Assembly: GCA_023144075.1 (NCBI GenBank)
Contig: JAGLGJ010000078.1
Span: forward strand, 1-5,498
DNA length: 5,498 bases
Reading direction: 5' to 3'
Source: Candidatus Bathyarchaeota archaeon
GTDB taxonomy: Archaea; Thermoproteota; Bathyarchaeia; 40CM-2-53-6; RBG-13-38-9
The notes under the pieces were generated by a model. The model was not told the DNA's origin. It saw only the letters and a list, made by a program, of their open reading frames with translations, and did not search any database. This document shows positions 1 through 5,420 of this stretch, piece by piece. Within the stretch, counting starts at the first letter, position 1. Every line of letters starts with the position of its first letter. Made by a program: the position numbers and the translations under genes.

Positions 1-161
1 CAGCAAAACAGGCAAATACACTTTCTGTCGCGGTAGACACTGGAATATTTAATGATGAAGTAAAATCTCACAATCCAGAATTAATCATAAACAGTGTAGC
101 CGAATTACCAGATTGGGTAGACGAAATTTCCAAAAGAATGAGAAAACAGAATACCGGTTAA
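1..161 (+). CDS. HAD-superfamily phosphatase, C-terminal fragment (gene cut by window edge)
   Basis: An open frame enters from the left edge, with its first complete codon at position 3, and ends at a TAA at 159-161, giving about 52 residues. The peptide begins AKQANTLSVAVDTGIFNDE and continues with NPELIINSVAELPDW. This matches the end of haloacid-dehalogenase-type hydrolases such as phosphoglycolate phosphatase or PGP-like enzymes: an Ala-rich helix after motif IV, a strand of the 'tvaVttGif' type, then 'p.d.iInsl.eLp'. These enzymes hydrolyse phosphomonoesters through an aspartyl-phosphate intermediate. The catalytic motifs I-III lie outside the window, so the substrate cannot be judged. 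The gene runs in the same direction as glyS and ends 62 bp before it. The short fragment makes the family call moderate; the existence of a coding 3' end is well supported by frame and composition. Confidence 0.7.
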   Translation, partial: AKQANTLSVAVDTGIFNDEVKSHNPELIINSVAELPDWVDEISKRMRKQNTG

Positions 162-172
162 AGTACCTCAAA

Positions 173-182
173 TCTTTTAAAA
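173..182 (+). promoter_or_regulatory. possible TATA box for glyS
   Basis: An AT-rich block, TCTTTTAAAA, lies in the 62-bp gap between the phosphatase stop and the glyS start. With the usual archaeal distance of about 25 bp from TATA centre to start site, transcription would begin near 203 and leave a leader of about 20 nt before the ATG at 224. No strong purine-rich BRE is visible and no Shine-Dalgarno sequence precedes the ATG. The call rests on spacing and composition only. Co-transcription with the upstream gene is also possible. Confidence 0.3.
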
Positions 183-223
183 CGCTCTGATCTTCGTGAA
201 TATGTCGAATTAGTTGATATTCT

Positions 224-1909
224 ATGAAAAGTACTGACAAATGTGATAGAGTCATTGAACTTGCTAGGAGAAGAGGTTTTTTCTGGCCCTCGTATGAGAT
301 ATATGGCGGAGTAGGGGGACTTCTAGACTTTGGTCCTCTTGGTGTCGCAGTAAAAAGAAAAATAGAAAACAAATGGCGAAAATTCTTTCTTAAAGAACAT
401 GATTTTCTCGAAATAGAAACTCCGATCATCACTCCTGAAAAGGTATTTCAAGCATCAGGACATATCGAACATTTCAAAGATCCAATGGTAGAATGTACTA
501 AATGTAAAAGAAAATACCGTGTCGACCATCTTTTAGCTGAAACCGGAATATCCAACACAGAATCCATGAATCTCATCGAACTTGATAATCAAATAAAAAA
601 GAAAGAGGTATACTGTCAAGATTGTGGCGGACAACTTTCAAAATCCAATTATGTTCAAACTATGTTTAAAACAACCATAGGGCCCTTCACAGACAACATT
701 GGATATGGAAGACCTGAGGCAGCTCAAGGAATATTCGTAAATTTTAAAAGATTACATGAAGTAATGAGGGATAAATTTCCTATAGGAATAGGTCAGATCG
801 GCCATGCGTTAAGAAATGAAATCTCTCCACGACAAGGACCTGTCAGACTTAGAGAATTTACCATAATGGAGTTTGAATTTTTTTTTGATCCAACTGACCC
901 TTCATGCCCAAGACTCTCAGAAATCGAACAAACAGAAATAACTCTAGTTCCGTTCACATCAAGAAAACCAGTACTAATTACTGTAAAGGATGCACTAACA
1001 AAGAAATTAATTCTAATGGAATGGATGGGGTACTTTATGGCTTTATCTCAGCAATTCATTTCTGAACTTGGAATCCCACCAGAAAAACAAAGATTTTTAG
1101 AAAAGTCTCCTTCTGAGAGAGCACATTATTCTGATCAGACATTTGATCAAGAGATTTTACTAGATAGGTGGGGATGGACTGAAGTTTCTGGTCACGCATA
1201 TAGAACATCTTATGACATTTCTAGGCATATAGAAATTTCAGGAGTGGACATGAGCGTCTTTAAACCACATTTGAAACCAATAGAGATTCAAGAAAAGAAA
1301 TTAATTCCAAATGCAAACGCTTTACGTAGAGATTTTGGAGACGATACAAATAAAATCTTACAACTTTTAAAATCAGAAGATCTAACTAGAGTTCAAAAAC
1401 AGATTAATGAAAAAGGCTCATTCCATCTTGGAAAACATACAGTAACAAAAGAGCATTTTGAGATAAAAACATCATCAAAAAAAGAAACTGGAAGAAGAAT
1501 AATACCACATGTTATCGAACCAAGCTTTGGTGTGGATAGACTAGTATACGCGGCAATGGAATTTGCATATTCAACAAAAGAGGATAGAGTGATATTAAGT
1601 TTACCAAAAAACATTGTTCCCTTCGATGCTGTTATCCTTCCTCTTATGACTAAAATGGAACTTGTTGAGGAAACCAAGAAGATTTACACTAATCTTCAAA
1701 AATCAGGTCTTGAAACATACTACGATGAGACTGGATCAATTGGCAAACGATATGCACGCTCTGACGAAATAGCCGTACCACTCGCAATAACAATAGATTA
1801 TCAAACATTAGATGATGGTACAGTAACTATCAGAGACAGAGACACTTGGAAGCAACAAAGAGTCAACAAAGACGAATTAGTAGCATTAATTAAAAATTAT
1901 ATACCTTAA
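224..1909 (+). CDS. glyS: glycyl-tRNA synthetase (class II, archaeal/eukaryotic-like homodimeric type)
   Basis: Encodes 561 residues, the usual length for archaeal GlyRS. The enzyme charges tRNA-Gly with glycine using ATP, in the cytoplasm. The N-terminus has the family hallmark RRGFFWPSYEIYGG (about residues 16-29) followed by GLLDFGPLG. A zinc knuckle is formed by C91/C94 and C131/C134. Class II motif 2 is intact at about 196-218 (LRNEISPRQGPVRLREF, then the ME-FE segment). The segment ERAHYSD...GWTEVSG precedes GHAYRTSYD at about 323-331, where glycine-recognition elements of the family lie. Motif 3 is IEPSFGVDR at 431-439. The C-terminal anticodon-binding domain spans about 465-561 and includes the GKRYARSDE and TIDYQTLDDGTVTIRDRD segments. 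No frameshift or missing key motif was seen. The ATG at 224 was chosen because the conserved N-terminal motif starts 15 codons later. The gene is convergent with the threonine-synthase-like gene. Confidence 0.97.
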   Translation: MKSTDKCDRVIELARRRGFFWPSYEIYGGVGGLLDFGPLGVAVKRKIENKWRKFFLKEHDFLEIETPIITPEKVFQASGHIEHFKDPMVECTKCKRKYRVDHLLAETGISNTESMNLIELDNQIKKKEVYCQDCGGQLSKSNYVQTMFKTTIGPFTDNIGYGRPEAAQGIFVNFKRLHEVMRDKFPIGIGQIGHALRNEISPRQGPVRLREFTIMEFEFFFDPTDPSCPRLSEIEQTEITLVPFTSRKPVLITVKDALTKKLILMEWMGYFMALSQQFISELGIPPEKQRFLEKSPSERAHYSDQTFDQEILLDRWGWTEVSGHAYRTSYDISRHIEISGVDMSVFKPHLKPIEIQEKKLIPNANALRRDFGDDTNKILQLLKSEDLTRVQKQINEKGSFHLGKHTVTKEHFEIKTSSKKETGRRIIPHVIEPSFGVDRLVYAAMEFAYSTKEDRVILSLPKNIVPFDAVILPLMTKMELVEETKKIYTNLQKSGLETYYDETGSIGKRYARSDEIAVPLAITIDYQTLDDGTVTIRDRDTWKQQRVNKDELVALIKNYIP

Positions 1910-2027
1910 TCAAATTATTACCACTGAAACTCCTTGTTGCGTTCATTTTAAATCAAAATTATGTTGCAAATCAATGATAAAATATTCCTAAGATATAACA
2001 AGTTCAGATCAGTTGCATCCCGAATAG

Positions 2028-2043
2028 AAAAATGAAAATATAC
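2028..2043 (-). terminator. possible T-tract terminator of the threonine-synthase-like gene
   Basis: Read on the minus strand this stretch is GTATATTTTCATTTTT, containing a T4 and a T5 run about 70-85 nt past the stop codon of the minus-strand gene. Archaeal RNA polymerase commonly terminates at such T-rich runs without needing a hairpin. The assignment is from composition and position only. Confidence 0.4.
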
Positions 2044-2052
2044 AATCCACTA

Positions 2053-2067
2053 AGCTAGCTAAATAGC
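2053..2067. repeat. 15-mer shared with the intergenic region after pdxT
   Basis: AGCTAGCTAAATAGC here matches AGCTAGCTAAAAAGC at 5315-5329 in 14 of 15 positions, in the same orientation. The two copies lie in the two non-coding regions that bracket the regulator-pdxS-pdxT block. The AGCTAGCT core is self-complementary, which raises the chance of coincidence. No function is known to me. Confidence 0.35.
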
Positions 2068-2121
2068 AAATTATGTTCCCACTACTGCCGTGATTCAACC
2101 AGCCAGCTATTCTATTTAGCT
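2057..2121. repeat. 10-bp perfect inverted repeat around the 3' end of the threonine-synthase-like gene
   Basis: AGCTAAATAG at 2057-2066 is the exact reverse complement of CTATTTAGCT at 2112-2121, with a 45-nt spacer. The right arm includes the stop codon and the last codons of the minus-strand gene. A second, competing hairpin uses CAGCTA (2104-2109) with TAGCTG (2117-2122) around a 7-nt loop. Either could form in the 3' end of the minus-strand transcript ahead of the T-tract at 2028-2043, and might help termination or protect the 3' end. That role is inference. Confidence 0.45.
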
Positions 2122-3596
2122 GATTTTATGGTGGCCATGCCTCTGTCTGTTAAGGAATAGTAGCATCTTCTGGGTTTTCCTAGTACACTCTCAATTTTTG
2201 TCCTTCTGATCAATCCTGCATTCTCAAGCTCGGATAAATGTTGATATACGCTTGATATATCAAAATCGATTCCAAGTTTTTGTTTAAGATTCCGCCAGAT
2301 TTCATATCCATAAGTCTCCTTGCTTGAAATAATCTTTAGAATTTCGAATTTTGTTCTGCCAAGCCTTGTTGTAATTTGTTTAGACTCGATCTGGCTAATA
2401 ATTCTATCAACAGTCTTTACTTTCTTTATGAACTTACGGGCAGTAGATGGATCTTTCAGTCCAGCACCAGTTACAATACATACTATTTCCTCGTCTTTAT
2501 CGATCTGACCAAGATCTATAAGTTTCTTCAAGCCTGCTATTGTGGATGCTGCTGCAGGTTCAGCAAAGATACCCTCCGTTCTCGCTAAAAGAGATAGAGC
2601 ATTAAAAATTTCAGAATCATTTACTTTAACTCCTTTTCCTTTTGATTCTTTTATTGAGCGAATTGCCAGATCTCCATGGGTAGGATTCTTCATAACAAGG
2701 TCTGTGGCGATTGTTTTAATCTTCCCTTCAGAAATTTTTTCATCTTTTTTTCTTTGAAGTTGATCTACTAAAGATGCGTAACCTTCGATTTGGACGCCAG
2801 TCATTATTACATTTTGATTTTGAATCAGGCCAAGAGTTCTAAGCTCTTTGATGCCTTTCCAGATCATTGATATATGTTCTCCGTGACCCATCGGTGCTAT
2901 GATTCTATCTGGAGTTTGCCATTGAAGTTGTTCACAGATTTCAAAGGCTGTGGTTTTTTCTCCTTCAGCGAAATACGGATTACTCGATGATAATACGTAG
3001 GATTTTTCTGAATTCAAAACATCGTAATTTGTTGGCTTCTCCCCTATGACAAGATTTCCACCATACGCTATTATTTGATAGAGTTTTCCGAGATTTAGCT
3101 TGCTGATTATTTCCTTTGATAGGTGAATAGTGCAACTGAATCCTGCCCTAGATGAATATGCACTCGCAGAAGCGGCAAAGTTTCCAGATACAGATAAACA
3201 TCTTAGCGATTTTAGTCCGAGTTCGTTTGCTTTGGAAACATCGATAGTCATTCCACGATCTAAAAAGGATCCAGTAGGATTCGTTGTCTCATCTTTGACC
3301 AGTAATCTTCGTAGACCCAGATTCCGAGCAAGTCTTTCACAGTTTAATAGTGCTGTTCCACCTTCTCCAAGCGAGACAATTTTCTTACTATCAATTTTAG
3401 GTAGAAGTTCTAAATACCTCCAGACTCCCCTAATCCTGTTGCTAAAAGTATTCTTCGTTATTTTGCCTGAAATTCTTTCTAATTTGTTATCTAGAAGAAG
3501 AGGCCCGCTGCATCTAAGACAGGATCTGAAGTTATTTTCTAGTGGATATTTTTCACCACAGTTGCTGCAAATCATCTCAGTTGTAAAACGGTCCAT
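2112..3596 (-). CDS. threonine-synthase-like PLP-fold protein lacking the PLP lysine, fused to a C-terminal PadR-like winged HTH; candidate regulator of pdxST
   Basis: Encodes 494 residues in three parts. Residues 1-35 form a zinc ribbon (C10, C13, C26, C29). Residues about 55-395 resemble threonine synthase, a fold-type-II PLP enzyme: SLGEGGTALL (75-84), VKDETTNPTGSFLDRG (100-115), SGNFAASASAY (137-147), SNPYFAEGEKTTAFEICEQL (205-224), TEGIFAEPAAAS (340-351) and TGAGLKDPSTA (376-386). In the family, NPTGSF is followed by the Schiff-base lysine; here residue 112 is Leu (codon TTA at 3261-3263). The phosphate loop, usually G-N-[AG]-G-N, reads GHGEH (237-241). Residues about 409-494 are a winged helix of PadR type: LGRTKFEILKIIS, TYGYEIW, SSVYQHLSELENAGLIRR and a YYSLTDRG wing. 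The gene is divergent from pdxS. Loss of catalytic residues plus a DNA-binding tail suggests a ligand-sensing transcription factor rather than an enzyme. The ATG at 3596 was chosen because it sits about 30 bp from the centre of a TATA-like palindrome, close to the spacing expected of a near-leaderless mRNA. Domain calls are firm; the ligand and target are inferred. Confidence 0.9.
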   Translation of the reverse strand: MDRFTTEMICSNCGEKYPLENNFRSCLRCSGPLLLDNKLERISGKITKNTFSNRIRGVWRYLELLPKIDSKKIVSLGEGGTALLNCERLARNLGLRRLLVKDETTNPTGSFLDRGMTIDVSKANELGLKSLRCLSVSGNFAASASAYSSRAGFSCTIHLSKEIISKLNLGKLYQIIAYGGNLVIGEKPTNYDVLNSEKSYVLSSSNPYFAEGEKTTAFEICEQLQWQTPDRIIAPMGHGEHISMIWKGIKELRTLGLIQNQNVIMTGVQIEGYASLVDQLQRKKDEKISEGKIKTIATDLVMKNPTHGDLAIRSIKESKGKGVKVNDSEIFNALSLLARTEGIFAEPAAASTIAGLKKLIDLGQIDKDEEIVCIVTGAGLKDPSTARKFIKKVKTVDRIISQIESKQITTRLGRTKFEILKIISSKETYGYEIWRNLKQKLGIDFDISSVYQHLSELENAGLIRRTKIESVLGKPRRCYYSLTDRGMATIKSAK

Positions 3597-3604
3597 TTAC
3601 TTTC

Positions 3605-3630
3605 CATATATGGGCATAACCTCATATATG
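3605..3630. promoter_or_regulatory. twin palindromes in the divergent promoter, candidate operator
   Basis: Two perfect 10-bp palindromes, CCATATATGG (3604-3613) and TCATATATGA (3622-3631), share the core CATATATG and are 18 bp apart centre to centre. They fill the middle of the 67-bp space between the two divergent start codons. Because each core is self-complementary, the pair can be read as both a direct and an inverted repeat, and so could host one dimer across both sites or two dimers side by side. Location and symmetry make it the best candidate binding site for the winged-helix protein encoded next door; no binding evidence exists in the sequence itself. Confidence 0.55.
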
Positions 3631-3632
3631 AC
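3621..3632. promoter_or_regulatory. probable TATA element serving both divergent genes
   Basis: The right-hand palindrome is centred near 3626. Counting about 25 bp each way puts transcription starts near 3601 on the minus strand, about 5 nt before the ATG of the regulator, and near 3652 on the plus strand, about 12 nt before the pdxS ATG. The minus-strand sequence just upstream of it (GAAGAAAGT) is purine-rich, as expected of a BRE. The left-hand palindrome is too close to the regulator's ATG to be its TATA box, but could be an alternative one for pdxS. Confidence 0.45.
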
Positions 3633-3663
3633 TTTCTTCTCCACCAATTAAAGAGGCAGTGTT

Positions 3664-4623
3664 ATGATCTCGCTCGCTGGTAGTATGTCGGATCCTAGAT
3701 GTGTTGTCCACGAGAAGAATAAGGAGTATGATGTGACTCGTGGAACTACACTCGTAAAGAGAGGTTTTGCACACATGTTGAAGCATGGTGTAGTAATGGA
3801 TGTTACAAATCTTGAGCAAGCTCAGACGGCTGAGGAGTCAGGTGCTGTAGCTGTTATGGTTTTGGAAAAACTTCCATATGATATAAGAAAAGCCGGAGGT
3901 GTAGCGAGAACTGCTAGTTCAGAGATCATCGAGGAGATTCTAGATCATGTAACTATTCCGGTCATGGCGAAATGTCGAATCGGTCACACTTCTGAAGCAA
4001 AGGTCTTAGAGTCAATTAATGTTGATATGATTGATGAATCTGAAGTTCTAACACCTGCAGATGAAGAGCGGCATATTTGGAAGTGGGACTTCGTTACACC
4101 TTTTGTAAATGGGGGCAGAAATCTAGGTGAAGCATTACGTAGGATTGAAGAGGGAGCCGCTATGATAAGGACTAAAGGTGAACCTGGAACCGGTAACGTT
4201 GCTGAGGCCATAAAGCATCTGAAGTTAGTTAATAACCAGATAAGATGGGTGAAATCGATTTATGAAAGCGGAGACCAACAGGAGCTCATAAAGGTTGCCA
4301 GAGAGCTGAAGGTTTACTATGAGCTAGTACTTGAGACAGGAAAGCTTGGCAGGTTACCCGTTGTCAACTTTGCTGCTGGTGGAATAGCAACTCCAGCCGA
4401 TGCAGCCTTGATGATGAATCTCGGTTGCGACGGAGTATTTGTTGGCTCAGGCGTTTTCAAGTCAAAGGATCCTGCTGAGAGAGCCCGATCGATAGTTTTA
4501 GCCGTCACATTTCACGATGACCCTTCAATAGTGGCGGAAGCTCAAAAAATGATAGGCGAGAACAGGTCCATGGAAGGCCTTGAACAACTGGATCTGAGAA
4601 TGCAGGACAGGGGCACAGCATGA
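3664..4623 (+). CDS. pdxS: pyridoxal 5'-phosphate synthase, synthase (lyase) subunit PdxS
   Basis: Encodes 319 residues of the (beta/alpha)8-barrel subunit that builds PLP from ribose 5-phosphate, glyceraldehyde 3-phosphate and ammonia supplied by PdxT; the family usually assembles as a dodecamer. The catalytic residues are all present: D46 in VVMDV, K103 in PVMAKCRIGH (first Schiff-base lysine) and K171 in IRTKGEPGTGN (second lysine), equivalent to D24, K81 and K149 of the B. subtilis enzyme. DESEVLTPADEE (124-135), PFVNGGRNLGEALRR, LPVVNFAAGGIATPADAALMM (231-251) and the phosphate loop GVFVGSG (257-263) are intact. The N-terminus is about 22 residues longer than in B. subtilis. The ATG at 3664 is favoured by GAGG at 3653-3656, 7 nt upstream; an ATG at 3685 is the alternative and has no such site. 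The stop overlaps the pdxT start by 4 bp. Confidence 0.97.
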   Translation: MISLAGSMSDPRCVVHEKNKEYDVTRGTTLVKRGFAHMLKHGVVMDVTNLEQAQTAEESGAVAVMVLEKLPYDIRKAGGVARTASSEIIEEILDHVTIPVMAKCRIGHTSEAKVLESINVDMIDESEVLTPADEERHIWKWDFVTPFVNGGRNLGEALRRIEEGAAMIRTKGEPGTGNVAEAIKHLKLVNNQIRWVKSIYESGDQQELIKVARELKVYYELVLETGKLGRLPVVNFAAGGIATPADAALMMNLGCDGVFVGSGVFKSKDPAERARSIVLAVTFHDDPSIVAEAQKMIGENRSMEGLEQLDLRMQDRGTA

Positions 4624-5243
4624 AAGAGTTAACCATTGGCATAGTTGGTATGCAGGGAGATGTAGAGGAACACAAGGCGTCTGTCGAACATGCCTTTAGA
4701 GATATGGATTTGAGTGGAGACATTAAATGGGTTAGATCTGCTAAACAAATAGTTTCTATTGATGGGCTCATCATACCTGGCGGAGAGAGTACAGTAATTG
4801 GCAACATTCTCTCATCTAGGCAAATGTTCCAACCGATCAAAGATCTGATATGCAAAGGGTTACCAGTCTTTGGTACATGTGCTGGCCTCATAATATTGGC
4901 TAAGAAGAATTATGACAAGGTTGTAGGCGAAAAAGAGCAACCAAAGCTTGGCGTCATGAATGTAACTGTTGAGAGAAATTCTTTTGGGAGACAGAAAGAA
5001 TCTTTCGAGACAGAACTAGAGATCCAAAAACTAGGGAATAAAAAGTTCAAGGGAGTATTCATTAGAGCACCCTCCATAATTGAGGTAGGTTCCGACGTCC
5101 AAATTCTCAGCAAGCTAAACGATCTAGCCGTCGCTGTTCAGGAAGGAAACATTATAGGCACAACTTTTCATCCTGAGCTTATTTGCGACATTAGATTACA
5201 CAAATACTTTCTAACCACAATAATCAGTAATCTGCATAAGTGA
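4620..5243 (+). CDS. pdxT: pyridoxal 5'-phosphate synthase, glutaminase subunit PdxT
   Basis: Encodes 207 residues of a class I (triad) glutamine amidotransferase that hydrolyses glutamine and channels ammonia to PdxS; glutaminase activity normally depends on docking to PdxS. Landmarks are IVGMQGDVEEH (8-18), the oxyanion-region PGGEST (53-58), nucleophile C87 in FGTCAGL, RNSFGRQKESFE (119-130), FIRAP (147-151) and the triad partners H184 and E186 in TFHPEL. Length is normal for the family. The start ATG overlaps the pdxS stop (ATGA), and AGGGG at 4609-4613 lies 6 nt upstream inside pdxS, so translation is probably coupled. This keeps the two subunits in step and makes pdxST a clear operon driven from the divergent promoter upstream of pdxS. 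Confidence 0.97.
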   Translation: MKELTIGIVGMQGDVEEHKASVEHAFRDMDLSGDIKWVRSAKQIVSIDGLIIPGGESTVIGNILSSRQMFQPIKDLICKGLPVFGTCAGLIILAKKNYDKVVGEKEQPKLGVMNVTVERNSFGRQKESFETELEIQKLGNKKFKGVFIRAPSIIEVGSDVQILSKLNDLAVAVQEGNIIGTTFHPELICDIRLHKYFLTTIISNLHK

Positions 5244-5314
5244 ACTCAATAGACAAGCGTATGGAAATTAGCAGGTATATAATCCTCACACAGGATACTG
5301 TCCATCATTATCAC

Positions 5315-5329
5315 AGCTAGCTAAAAAGC
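5315..5329. repeat. second copy of the 15-mer found at 2053-2067
   Basis: AGCTAGCTAAAAAGC differs at one position from the copy downstream of the threonine-synthase-like gene. It lies 72 bp after the pdxT stop and overlaps the start of the kinase relic. With the 13-of-15 match between 5438-5452 and the minus strand of 2091-2105, the two intergenic regions share two short segments in different relative orientation. Confidence 0.35.
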
Positions 5330-5420
5330 TCTGATGAAATTTTACATAGGAAGAATTAGAGCCCAATCTGACGGTGAAGGTAAAGGAGTAACATTCACTT
5401 TGACATTTCCAAAGTCTTGA
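5325..5420 (+). pseudogene. relic of a histidine-kinase C-terminus (end of the HATPase domain)
   Basis: A short frame, with an ATG at 5334 and TGA at 5418-5420, encodes 28 residues. These include GRIRAQSDGEGKGVTFTLTFPKS. This closely follows the last strand pair of sensor histidine kinases, typically 'GGkIwaeSegeGkGstFtftLP', the G2-box region that closes the ATP-binding domain. The frame is blocked by a TAA at 5322-5324, and no trace of the N, G1 or F boxes is visible upstream, so only the tail remains. It is most simply a decayed kinase gene left after deletion or rearrangement. It has no convincing ribosome binding site. A real 28-residue peptide is possible but less likely. The match is judged by eye from a short stretch. 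Confidence 0.55.

Larger units (their letters stand above)
1910..2111. other. convergent intergenic region without a recognisable gene
   Basis: These 202 bp lie between the converging 3' ends of glyS and the threonine-synthase-like gene. No credible small coding frame or RNA gene was found. The region is AT-rich and contains a direct repeat of about 10 bp (AAATTATGTT near 1957 and again at 2068), one arm of a 10-bp inverted repeat, and an A-tract that reads as a T-tract on the minus strand. No strong T-tract terminator for glyS is obvious; the best candidate is the weak TTCATTTTAAA around 1942-1952. Confidence 0.6.

Noticed and set aside
85..432. A 115-codon minus-strand frame across the glyS start
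   Set aside because: It overlaps the phosphatase end and the conserved GlyRS N-terminus, and the translated product has no family resemblance.
1187..1205. GHAYR in GlyRS, where several family members have GxADR, as a damaged active site
   Set aside because: This position varies among GlyRS enzymes, and the class II motifs, zinc knuckle and anticodon domain are intact, so there is no reason to suspect loss of function.
2050..2122. Possible tRNA on the minus strand, suggested by GGTTGAATCA resembling a T-arm
   Set aside because: The expected GTTCGAATC form is missing, and no acceptor stem, anticodon arm or D-arm could be paired around it.
3261..3263. The Lys-to-Leu change as a sequencing error or frameshift artefact
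   Set aside because: A Lys codon would need two substitutions, the frame is continuous on both sides with family-typical residues, and a second change in the phosphate loop agrees with real loss of the PLP anchor.
3130..3651. A 173-codon open frame on the + strand antisense to the fusion gene
   Set aside because: It runs opposite a frame with clear zinc-ribbon and threonine-synthase motifs, has no recognisable domain and low-complexity Ser/Leu/Pro content, and is a by-product of the real gene's codon use.
4609..4623. The 4-bp pdxS/pdxT overlap as something unusual
   Set aside because: ATGA overlaps are a common form of translational coupling, and pdxS-pdxT adjacency is the normal arrangement in both archaea and bacteria.
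5282..5296. ATCCT-CACAC-AGGAT hairpin as a pdxST terminator
   Set aside because: The stem is only 5 bp and no T-run follows, so it does not look like either a bacterial or an archaeal terminator.
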